Source of the DNA: Phytophthora sp. 'mugwort'
Lineage: Eukaryota > Oomycota > Peronosporomycetes > Peronosporales > Peronosporaceae
NCBI GenBank assembly: GCA_033558025.1
Contig: JAUCEF010000011.1
Location: 806,001 to 870,000 of the forward strand
Reading direction: 5' to 3'
Length of the DNA: 64,000 bases
The translations under genes were made by a program, and so were the position numbers. Below are positions 25,201 to 31,464 of this stretch, in pieces. Numbering within the stretch: the first letter of the stretch is position 1; the number at the start of each line of letters is the position of its first letter. The notes beneath the pieces are model-generated. The model saw only the letters and a program-made list of their open reading frames with translations, made no database searches and was not told the origin of the DNA.

Positions 25201-25684
25201 CATTGCGTCACGAGGCAGCACAGCTGTATCCAGAGCGGAAGCTATTGAATCGCCTCTACTACCAACGACATCGGATCTAGCATCAATTGCCAACTGCGAA
25301 GACGAGGAGAAGCAGCCCATTGAGTCGATCCCTCCATCAGCTTTAAACAATGAGAAGGTGGCCCCTGTCGCAACCGTCAAACTCGAACCAAGTAGTGACG
25401 TCATCGAGAGTCAAGAGGCGACAGCAGCCTCCGACTCGGTCGATTCCCAGCCAGCCGAACCCCTTTTTGCGGAGGAGGCCAAGCCGTTCGGCGCGTACAT
25501 GCTGCTCACGAAGCAGTCGCCGCCGTTGCGACCTCCGCGGCTGCCGACTGGCGACAGTGAAGCGGCAGACGTTGACGTCTCCCGCCCCGTCACGGCGGAG
25601 AAGCCCAAGGCCGGCGGTCAGAGTGCATTAGAGAAGGCGCTGCTCAAGCAGCAGAAGGGAAAGAGGAAACCAAAGAAGAGCTAA
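4218..25684 (+). CDS. Giant polycystin-like ectodomain fused to five tetraspanins, 7131 aa
   Basis: Exon 1 is 4218-4745 and exon 2 is 4817-25684. The 71-bp intron (GTACGT donor, GCGCAG acceptor) keeps frame, giving 7131 residues, 97.5% of them from one uninterrupted 20.9-kb exon. Order: signal peptide (1-26), SBBP propeller repeats (about 50-200), Calx-beta-like repeats (271-930), two or three discoidin-like domains (1158-1680), LamG-like domain (1848-2016), more Calx-beta-like repeats (2028-3696), REJ-like region (3696-4345), GPS-like motif (4837-4886), TM1 (4901-4924), five tetraspanin units (5045-6435), a last TM pair (6546-6618), IQ motif (about 6662) and degenerate EF-hands (6710-6785). 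About 25 TM segments put the N-terminus outside and the tail in the cytosol. The role is inferred to be a surface adhesion or mechano/chemosensory receptor linked to Ca2+. The long intact frame argues for strong selection. The combination matches no named family I recognise. Confidence 0.9.
4746..4816 (+). other. Intron of the giant gene
   Basis: The GTACGT donor follows CAG and the acceptor is GCGCAG; the length is 71 bp. Splicing joins residue 176 to 177 in phase 0 and restores one SBBP repeat: a strand ending in KLWMRQ continues as FGTTANDFAYGV. Without splicing the first reading frame stops at 4776-4778. Confidence 0.9.
5098..7083 (+). other. Calx-beta-like repeats 1-3 of the giant protein
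   Basis: Each repeat has an EGG/EGD-type acidic turn, a YxVVL strand, a block like FTPANWNxxQxVxVxAVDD and a closing D(D/N)ND. This is the Calx-beta-like pattern, in which the acidic loops bind Ca2+ in known family members. Repeats 1 and 2 (5098-5810) are adjacent. A roughly 600-bp cysteine-containing insertion follows and ends with a normal WDND. Repeat 3 is 6470-7080. Confidence 0.75.
7760..10335 (+). other. Discoidin-like and LamG-like domains of the giant protein
   Basis: Two segments (about 7760-8240 and 8370-8960) show the F5/8 type C pattern: an ATQSST/ATRQSST start, then a DPWWEVDLG-type strand and a valine-rich strand, ending in a conserved E(V/I). A weaker third copy is at about 9100-9330. 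Then 9830-10335 has the concanavalin/LamG pattern (SFSLEFWLHA at the start, FAQTWHQAVATYD in the middle). Both folds commonly bind carbohydrates or cell-surface ligands, so this block is the likely ligand-binding part. Confidence 0.65.
10370..15375 (+). other. Calx-beta-like repeats 4-10, one split by a large insertion
   Basis: Seven further repeats begin near 10370, 10918, 11400, 13815, 14190, 14536 and 14931. Repeats 4, 5, 6, 7 and 9 carry an extra cysteine pair in the pattern CY(R/L)...CN followed by Val/Leu/Ile/Ala/Tyr and Ser/Thr just before the FTPxNW block, often creating an N-glycosylation sequon. In repeat 6 the first cysteine (residue 2422) and the CN cysteine (residue 3101) are 679 residues apart because another repeat array is inserted between them. 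Confidence 0.75.
11640..13450 (+). repeat. Five-module array inserted in Calx-beta-like repeat 6
   Basis: Five divergent copies of one module lie at about 11836-12100, 12136-12360, 12424-12690, 12736-13030 and 13075-13420. Each has a beta strand, a segment like TTAxxLxxALxxL, then VxVTR, then a WxVxF strand and a P(A/L/S)LxV or P(A/L/S)MxV end. The modules are not Calx-beta-like. They sit exactly in the loop between the two extra cysteines of repeat 6, so the host domain resumes normally after them with FLCNYTV and FTPENW. Confidence 0.6.
15376..17900 (+). other. REJ-like region of the giant protein
   Basis: This long beta-rich stretch follows the last Calx-beta-like repeat. It includes segments such as LVLDGSTTIDPDFS and FTYAWTCQD, typical of the REJ (receptor for egg jelly) module found in polycystin-1. 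A short cysteine cluster CPEGFMGDNC near 17860-17890 resembles half an EGF domain. The region leads into a Ser-rich GAIN-like stretch and the GPS-like motif, the same order as in polycystin-1. Confidence 0.6.
18796..18945 (+). other. GPS-like motif with unusual cleavage site
   Basis: The order C..WD....W...VC..........VCYC matches the cysteine and tryptophan scaffold of GPCR proteolysis sites just before the first TM segment. The usual catalytic His-Leu-Thr/Ser after the CxC is replaced by Thr-Gln-Val. Autoproteolysis is therefore unlikely if the alignment is right. Confidence 0.5.
18988..24140 (+). other. 25-TM region with five tandem tetraspanin units
   Basis: One TM (18988-19058) precedes five four-TM units at about 19420-20030, 20095-20705, 20785-21605, 21655-22290 and 22828-23590. 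Each unit has the order TM1, short loop, TM2, TM3, large loop, TM4. Each large loop carries the tetraspanin CCG motif: codons at 19820-19828, 20507-20515, 21266-21274, 22070-22078 and 23324-23332, residues 5178, 5407, 5660, 5928 and 6346. Each loop also has two further cysteines, the classic four-Cys EC2. A two-TM hairpin (22440-22635) between units 4 and 5 may be a reduced sixth unit. A final TM pair (23925-24140) has a Q...EP pattern in its second helix. Confidence 0.8.
24141..25684 (+). other. Cytosolic tail: IQ motif, EF-hand-like pair, basic disordered end
   Basis: VRIQRRLLTRVTRARYLR (about 24280-24333) is an IQ-type calmodulin-binding helix. An EF-hand-like pair follows (24415-24640, FSEEEIEAFRLLF to VDFEHFLYGM), but its loops lack the canonical Asp/Gly pattern, so direct Ca2+ binding is doubtful. 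The remaining 345 residues are charged, Ser/Pro-rich and probably disordered, ending in a Lys-rich tail. Confidence 0.65.
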
Positions 25685-25726
25685 GGTGTTGAAGTTGTCC
25701 AATAATGTAGCCATTTTGTCATGCCG

Positions 25727-25743
25727 TCATTTTGAACATTTTT
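25727..25743 (+). promoter_or_regulatory. Inr-like element before the 7TM-phosphatase gene
   Basis: TCATTTTGAACATTTTT resembles the oomycete Inr/FPR pattern (TCATTYY...CAWTTT) with two extra bases between the halves. It lies about 155-170 bases upstream of the chosen ATG at 25898, inside the 213-bp gap after the giant gene. Confidence 0.35.
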
Positions 25744-25897
25744 AAATTCCAATACAATCTTCAGTCACCGGAATTCCCAAAATGTCTAATCAGCTAGACC
25801 CGTGACAATCACTCTCGACCTATTCCGCACTCGAGACGCCCAAGGTTTCCCCGTCCCTCCGTCCCGCGCCCCTGGAGCGCGCTGCCCATGCGTCGCG

Positions 25898-28800
25898 ATG
25901 CCGTCCGCGTCCCTCTCCGCTCCGGTCCCGCTGTATCAAGTGGACGATGGCCTCGTGTTCCTGCCGCGCGCTTCTTCCGGTCTGGAATTGCTGTGCGTCG
26001 CCCTGTACCTGACTCTCGCTCTCGTTGCCGCATGTCGTGCGCTCTCGCTGCTCTCACCAGGATCCTCCTCCACTTTCCATCGAAGCCAGCGCAGCACGTT
26101 CCAGCGACTCATGGTGCTATTTGCCTTGATACGTGCCGCGTCCTTCCTGGGGCAAGGAGTCGCGCGCAACTTGCTTAACCGCGCGGCGCTGTGTCTCTTC
26201 TTCAGCCTCGTGCTCTTCCAGACGCTCTTCTGGATCGACATTGCTAACCCCAAAATCTCCACGAGGTCCCGCCGCATCTGGATCGCTTTTATCATGGCCA
26301 ATGGGCTCTTCTACGCCACCGTGTTGGGTCTCTCCGTGCTACACGAAGCCAAAGTGGCCGAAGCGCAACATGCCATGGCCAGGATCAACCGCTCGACGCT
26401 TTGGACGGGAGTACTACCCGTGCTGTTTATTGCCACGGGTAGCTTTGTGAGCTCGCTGGGGCTGCTGTACTCGACGTGGCAGATGCGGCATCGAGTGGGG
26501 CGCGTGCTCAAGCCGTCCGGCGACGGGATACGGAGAAGGCTGGACGAACGAGTGGAAAAGAAGCTGACGAGAGCGCTGAGGTTCACGATCCTGGTCATGG
26601 GGGCCTGCTCCATGATGTTCTTACTGCGCACTATCATTTACATCCAGAGACCGTTCTCCCATCAGGGATGCGGAGACATTCACAGTCCAGACGTCTGTGT
26701 CGTGGTCGGGTATGCGATTCCGGAGATTGTGCCCTGCGCGCTGTTTCTTGTGCTGATGTGGGAGGTGGAGCCCACGTTGGAGATCCCGTCAAGGCGAAGC
26801 TTGAGCTATAATAATGGCAGGGTTACGTCGGAGACCACGCCCCTGTTGGATCACGAAGTTATACCTCGACCACTGCTGATAACGACGAAAACATTTTCGG
26901 ACGGGATCGGTTCGGCGTCGAGTCATGTTGTAGCGTCACCAAACTCGCCACCTGGTTCAGTAGGTGGGTACTTGACGCTTGGGCGGCGGCCGAGTCCGTT
27001 GTCACTGGGTCTTGGGAACGGCGTGTTGGATCGGGCTAGACGACGATTGGAGCATGTTGTGCGACAGCATTTGGGTGGAAACAGCAAAGAGGAGCAGACG
27101 CTCGACAGATCCCCCTCGAGGTATGACTCCACAAGCAGCACAGGCTCGCCACAGACAACTGAATATGAAACACAGACAAAGCAGGTGACCATCTCTGATG
27201 GGTCGTGGAGCAATAATTCGAGGTGGCCAGCGCAGTCTGTTTCGCCTACTCCCTGTGCATGGCTATCGTTTCAGTGCTTCAACTTGACACTACCATCAAA
27301 GTCGTCGGTGAGGTCATCATCATTTGTGGTGCTGCATCTTATGAATGGCGAGACAGGCGCGGTGCTAGCCGAGATTGGTCGAACCGAAGTCTCCCATTCA
27401 GAAGACCCATGTTTCCACATGATGCTGGCTGTCGAAATGCGGGAGCAGGACGTGTTTCGTGCTTCAGTGTACTCTGTTCGAAATCCGAACTCACTAGAGG
27501 ACCTGAATAGTCAGTGGCTGGTTGGTGACCCGCTTGTGTCGTTCTCGTTATTTATGACGGGCTCAACACCCGCAATTGGACGGGCTGCTATTTTTTCGCT
27601 GTATTCTCCACTGTCTCGGACACGATCGTCGGGTGAAATCGTTATCCGATGTGAAGCGGAGGTTAAGGGCTTGCATGCCGGAATGCCCACTGGCGGGCTT
27701 GAGCGCATCACTCGGTCATTCATGTATATTGGAATTAAAAGTACCGACGCCGAGAATGGCTCGCCCCATGACGACTCGGCTTATTCCGAGATAGCTCAAC
27801 AGATGATCAATCTAGCGTCTACCTCCCAACGCACGCAAGGTAAAATGCTGGTTGAAGAAGAGTTGATCGAAAGCGTGTATACGTGGGAGATACCTTATCA
27901 ACTGCTTCAGTTGATCCTATCTGACTTGCTGGTGAAGCTTGATTCACTCAAGCGTGAGATTGCGCTTGAGGATGGCGACGAAAGCTCTTCATCGACGCCT
28001 TCCAGTCAACTTTCAACTCCTAGCGTTGGCGGCTATTCGATGCCCTCAGTGATTCCAGCTTCTCCGAGAACCTTAGGCGCTGTCTACGAACATGACACGG
28101 ACAACACAATACAGTTGTCGGAAAACTCGGAGTCGTTGAGATCGGCCGCATCTGGAGTGAGTTTTTCCGAAAACCGGACCAGACCAGCTTCCAGCATTGG
28201 GATGCTATCCGAGATGATCATTCAAATTCAAGATGATGCTATTGAACGGAAAAAGCGAAAGTGGCGTCTGGACCTTGTCAAGACAATGAAGCAATACATT
28301 TCGGAGGTGGAAGACTCTATTCTGCGATATGGGGCCACCCAACACGCGGGATTCACGTTTAAGCCAAGTACCATGAAAGCTGATGCGGATCTGCGTTTTT
28401 TAGCGCTAAACCTTCATCAGCAGCTGATGACGGTGGGCAATGCCGCTCCTACATCAGAGAGAGATGTTCAACACGGCGACCAGACTAGCGCAGTGCGGTA
28501 TGCCCGTCTCGTGAATTCGTTCGTGGGGACTCTCATGTCCTCACCCTTGCAGTTGTCAAGAGAATCCAGCGTTCGTGGACAGCAGACCGATCTCGATTCC
28601 GTTCAGTTCATAGACGATGATATTAATGGCGAGAGAGAAGTCACGCTGCCGCCTTCTCCGTCCGAACAATCACCGCTTGAGCCTGTTGAGGCGCTCCGTC
28701 GGCGTGTGATTTCGTTTGATTCTGCAGAGACGATTGTCAACAAGGGCGCAGCGGGCCAAGATATTTCTGTTCCATCTGAGCAGCGAAAGTTAGCAGAAAC

Positions 28801-30328
28801 AATCGTTGCGATGGGGATTACTGAAGAAGAATTTCAGAGCATTTACGCACTCGACGATAATGTTGACTCCTCTGATGCAATCGACATCATCGCAAACATT
28901 ACCTTAGGCGGGTCTGAAAGTGAGGAAATGAAATGTGCAGTGCCAAGCCATGGCGGTTACTCGTCATCTCAAGATTCGACGACCGGCGAAGATCTTAAGA
29001 AAACATCTATGACGATAGATACGAATGCCAAAGGCCGACCTCCCTTTTACAAGCATCGAATGTACGGTACGACAACGGTTGGCGCCTTTGCCGCACATGT
29101 TTACGGGTTTAAAAGCGGTGGTGTGCGGCAAATGCGCGAAGAGCTGGAAAAACTTCATGCGCGGTTGGTAAAAGAAGCACATGCAAGCTCAGATCTTACA
29201 ATGGACGCGCTGGAACGCAAATACAACGAGCTCAAGTGGGACGTGGAGCGTCGACTTGAAGTGGCTTTCTGCCAGGCAATGAGTGCACTCGTGACGTGCT
29301 TCCAGCAGACGCTTTATGTTCATACCCATGATCACCGAGATTTTGGCCCTCAACTGCTAAAGGCTTGTGGTATCGATTACCTGGAAATGCTCACGAGGGT
29401 TGGTTTCTTGTTTTCTGTAGAGAGCCTGTTGTCAACATATGGCAACGAGCTGGGGATGCTGGGCGACACAGAGGCGGCCGTTAAAGAGCTTGGTCGGGTC
29501 CACATCAAATTGAGGCCTGTGAAGTCGCCGCGTGCTGCAGCTTTCCGCGTTTCCATCACTTCTAGACACTCAGGCATCGTAATCGAGCTTCCGATCATTA
29601 CGCGCCGTGCGAGTGAGTTTCCCGATCGTAGTATGCACCGAGTTCCAGGACAGGACGCAGTCTCGGGAGCCATATATTTGCCGCTATCGACACCAGAGCA
29701 GAAGCTGCGCGCGAAGTTTTTGTTCCAGAGGCCGATTCGAGTGGTCCCTGTGATCTTCTCGCAGGGAATGAATGAAATGCAGACGGTCGCGAACACCGTC
29801 GGCAAGTCCTCTCTACAGAAGGAGATTAACGCTGAGAACGTGGTCGATCTAGAGGCATATGTCAATAAATTCGCCGATTGGGTCTCCAAGAAACAACGCA
29901 GAGATGAGGCATCGGCTCCAATCTTCGATCATGAAGACCTCGATCGGATTCAGGCATCGCTGATGGCTCTCAAGGTCAGTATCCAGCATTCTGGGCGGTC
30001 CAAACGCATGTCCATTCTCAGTTTGTCGTCATCTATCGCCCGTTCTGTTGGTGGCGGTCGAGTGACGATGTGCAAGTCGGCAAAGGACCGGACGTCCATG
30101 TCAATCACTCTTGAAGAAGCAAACTTGCTTGTGCGCTCGCACGGACTTCTCGCTGATGAGATGGAGGCCTTCACGGACCTACTTAGGACGTACGGCGTTC
30201 GTCGCGAAAACGCGCGGAAGAACATTGGCAAAGCGCAGTACTGCTTCAGTGCACTGCAGAACTACATGCTGCCGCAGGATTATCAATGCCCGCCTGGAAC
30301 AGGAGGGGGCAGTCGGGCGTACTCGTAG
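25898..30328 (+). CDS. Seven-TM protein fused to INPP4-like phosphoinositide phosphatase
   Basis: The 1476-residue intronless frame starts at the first ATG in frame (25898); codons upstream to the stop at 25787 contain no ATG. Seven TM segments lie at about 28-52, 69-88, 96-115, 126-149, 167-192, 227-248 and 267-289, a GPCR-like bundle. A Ser-rich linker follows, then a C2-like beta region (about 449-588). A long alpha-rich part (600-1476) ends in the CX5R signature CKSAKDRT at 1392-1399. That signature is typical of inositol polyphosphate 4-phosphatases, which remove the 4-phosphate of PI(3,4)P2. A UBA-like three-helix stretch may lie at 964-1003. Oomycetes are known for GPCR-bigrams, 7TM domains fused to phosphoinositide or other signalling enzymes, and this fits that group. 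Ligand and G-protein coupling are unknown. Confidence 0.88.
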   Translation: MPSASLSAPVPLYQVDDGLVFLPRASSGLELLCVALYLTLALVAACRALSLLSPGSSSTFHRSQRSTFQRLMVLFALIRAASFLGQGVARNLLNRAALCLFFSLVLFQTLFWIDIANPKISTRSRRIWIAFIMANGLFYATVLGLSVLHEAKVAEAQHAMARINRSTLWTGVLPVLFIATGSFVSSLGLLYSTWQMRHRVGRVLKPSGDGIRRRLDERVEKKLTRALRFTILVMGACSMMFLLRTIIYIQRPFSHQGCGDIHSPDVCVVVGYAIPEIVPCALFLVLMWEVEPTLEIPSRRSLSYNNGRVTSETTPLLDHEVIPRPLLITTKTFSDGIGSASSHVVASPNSPPGSVGGYLTLGRRPSPLSLGLGNGVLDRARRRLEHVVRQHLGGNSKEEQTLDRSPSRYDSTSSTGSPQTTEYETQTKQVTISDGSWSNNSRWPAQSVSPTPCAWLSFQCFNLTLPSKSSVRSSSFVVLHLMNGETGAVLAEIGRTEVSHSEDPCFHMMLAVEMREQDVFRASVYSVRNPNSLEDLNSQWLVGDPLVSFSLFMTGSTPAIGRAAIFSLYSPLSRTRSSGEIVIRCEAEVKGLHAGMPTGGLERITRSFMYIGIKSTDAENGSPHDDSAYSEIAQQMINLASTSQRTQGKMLVEEELIESVYTWEIPYQLLQLILSDLLVKLDSLKREIALEDGDESSSSTPSSQLSTPSVGGYSMPSVIPASPRTLGAVYEHDTDNTIQLSENSESLRSAASGVSFSENRTRPASSIGMLSEMIIQIQDDAIERKKRKWRLDLVKTMKQYISEVEDSILRYGATQHAGFTFKPSTMKADADLRFLALNLHQQLMTVGNAAPTSERDVQHGDQTSAVRYARLVNSFVGTLMSSPLQLSRESSVRGQQTDLDSVQFIDDDINGEREVTLPPSPSEQSPLEPVEALRRRVISFDSAETIVNKGAAGQDISVPSEQRKLAETIVAMGITEEEFQSIYALDDNVDSSDAIDIIANITLGGSESEEMKCAVPSHGGYSSSQDSTTGEDLKKTSMTIDTNAKGRPPFYKHRMYGTTTVGAFAAHVYGFKSGGVRQMREELEKLHARLVKEAHASSDLTMDALERKYNELKWDVERRLEVAFCQAMSALVTCFQQTLYVHTHDHRDFGPQLLKACGIDYLEMLTRVGFLFSVESLLSTYGNELGMLGDTEAAVKELGRVHIKLRPVKSPRAAAFRVSITSRHSGIVIELPIITRRASEFPDRSMHRVPGQDAVSGAIYLPLSTPEQKLRAKFLFQRPIRVVPVIFSQGMNEMQTVANTVGKSSLQKEINAENVVDLEAYVNKFADWVSKKQRRDEASAPIFDHEDLDRIQASLMALKVSIQHSGRSKRMSILSLSSSIARSVGGGRVTMCKSAKDRTSMSITLEEANLLVRSHGLLADEMEAFTDLLRTYGVRRENARKNIGKAQYCFSALQNYMLPQDYQCPPGTGGGSRAYS

Positions 30329-30465
30329 AAGAGACTGATGAGGAAAGTGTACTGGAACCAATTTGTTGGACTGGGCGGACTGTAATTTATGTTTCGATAT
30401 TTTTCGCTTAACTAGACTAAACATTACGAACGAACGAGTAGCTGCTGATGAGCACCATAGAATGT

Positions 30466-31464
30466 TCAATGGCGCAACGTCAGGATATCCTGCATCGACA
30501 TGGTGCGAGGGTGGATGGGGAGCTGTTGTACCTGGTGCCCACGACCCTTCTGGGTGTTCGGCATGGGTGGTGTGTCGTTTTTGAAGCTGGTAAGAATTGA
30601 TGCGTCGACCAGTAGGTTCAGCGACGGAATGGGCAACGACGCTGATCGGCGCGAAGCGGTTATCTCTGTAGAGATTCTTGGAGCTGTCCAGGAGTTAGTT
30701 TTGACACACGGACTCATGGTGGAGTAGGCGACAGTTGCCTCCTTGCTTGGACTAACACGTTGCAGGTCGAGGTTGAATCCGTGTATCGTTGGAGGTGGGG
30801 TCAGCAAAGGCGCTACTGGGGAGTACGGAGGAAGAGATTGCGCTGCCATCGGCGTGTTAGCCATGAAGTCGCTCTCATCGGATTCTGACATGCGTTCATC
30901 ATCGTCAGAAATGGTAGTGGTGGCGTTGGAGAGCGTTGGGGAAGAGCACCAGGAGCTTGTACGCACAACAGACATCTTGGAGGGTACCGCTCCTTGAAGC
31001 GACGGCAGACCCACCTGCGGCATCTTCACTTGCAACAGACGTTTGGCACTAGCACCGCGAAGACTGGGCGCATTGGGGTATAGTACTGCTGTGGGCAACG
31101 ACTCGCCTTCCTTCGCGAGCTTGCGTCGTAGGTTATCCATGGCCTCCTGGCGGATCCGTTCGACGTTCTTCTCGCTTCGGAATCCCAGGTACGGCCAGCG
31201 TCGGATCCCGAGCGAACGGCACACACGGATGAGTGTGCGGCTGCTGATACCAAGGTCTTCTGCAGCTTTCTTTGCGGTGAACGTGAAAAGCTCAGCAAGT
31301 ACGTCAAAGGACAGGGTCTTGATGCCGTGTCTTGTGTGAACGCGGACGACGTACGACGCGTACGATGCTGCGAGTGAGCTCTTGTAGCGCGACATGCCTG
31401 ATAAGGCCGGGAATGCTGCTGCTGGTGGCGCGATAGTGTGCACGGACGGTAACGGGCTGGCCAT
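30466..31464 (-). CDS. RWP-RK-like transcription factor
   Basis: The 332-residue protein has an N-terminal RWP-RK-like domain (about 48-110): ..FTAKKAAEDLGIS.RTLIRVCR.LGIRRWP.., the helix-turn-helix core with the RRWPY signature at 88-92. The usual Arg-Lys after RWP-Tyr is replaced by Leu-Gly-Phe-Arg, a divergence also seen among oomycete members of this family. The rest is Ser/Pro/Thr-rich with an acidic patch, as in transcription regulators. The ATG at 31464 is chosen because the frame upstream runs about 100 bp to a stop without another ATG. The gene converges on the 7TM-phosphatase gene with 137 bp between stops. Confidence 0.8.
   Translation of the reverse strand: MASPLPSVHTIAPPAAAFPALSGMSRYKSSLAASYASYVVRVHTRHGIKTLSFDVLAELFTFTAKKAAEDLGISSRTLIRVCRSLGIRRWPYLGFRSEKNVERIRQEAMDNLRRKLAKEGESLPTAVLYPNAPSLRGASAKRLLQVKMPQVGLPSLQGAVPSKMSVVRTSSWCSSPTLSNATTTISDDDERMSESDESDFMANTPMAAQSLPPYSPVAPLLTPPPTIHGFNLDLQRVSPSKEATVAYSTMSPCVKTNSWTAPRISTEITASRRSASLPIPSLNLLVDASILTSFKNDTPPMPNTQKGRGHQVQQLPIHPRTMSMQDILTLRH

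Noticed and set aside
25802..25897. Extension of the 7TM-phosphatase protein to 25802
   Set aside because: That start would be GTG; the first in-frame ATG is at 25898 and gives a normal N-terminus before TM1.
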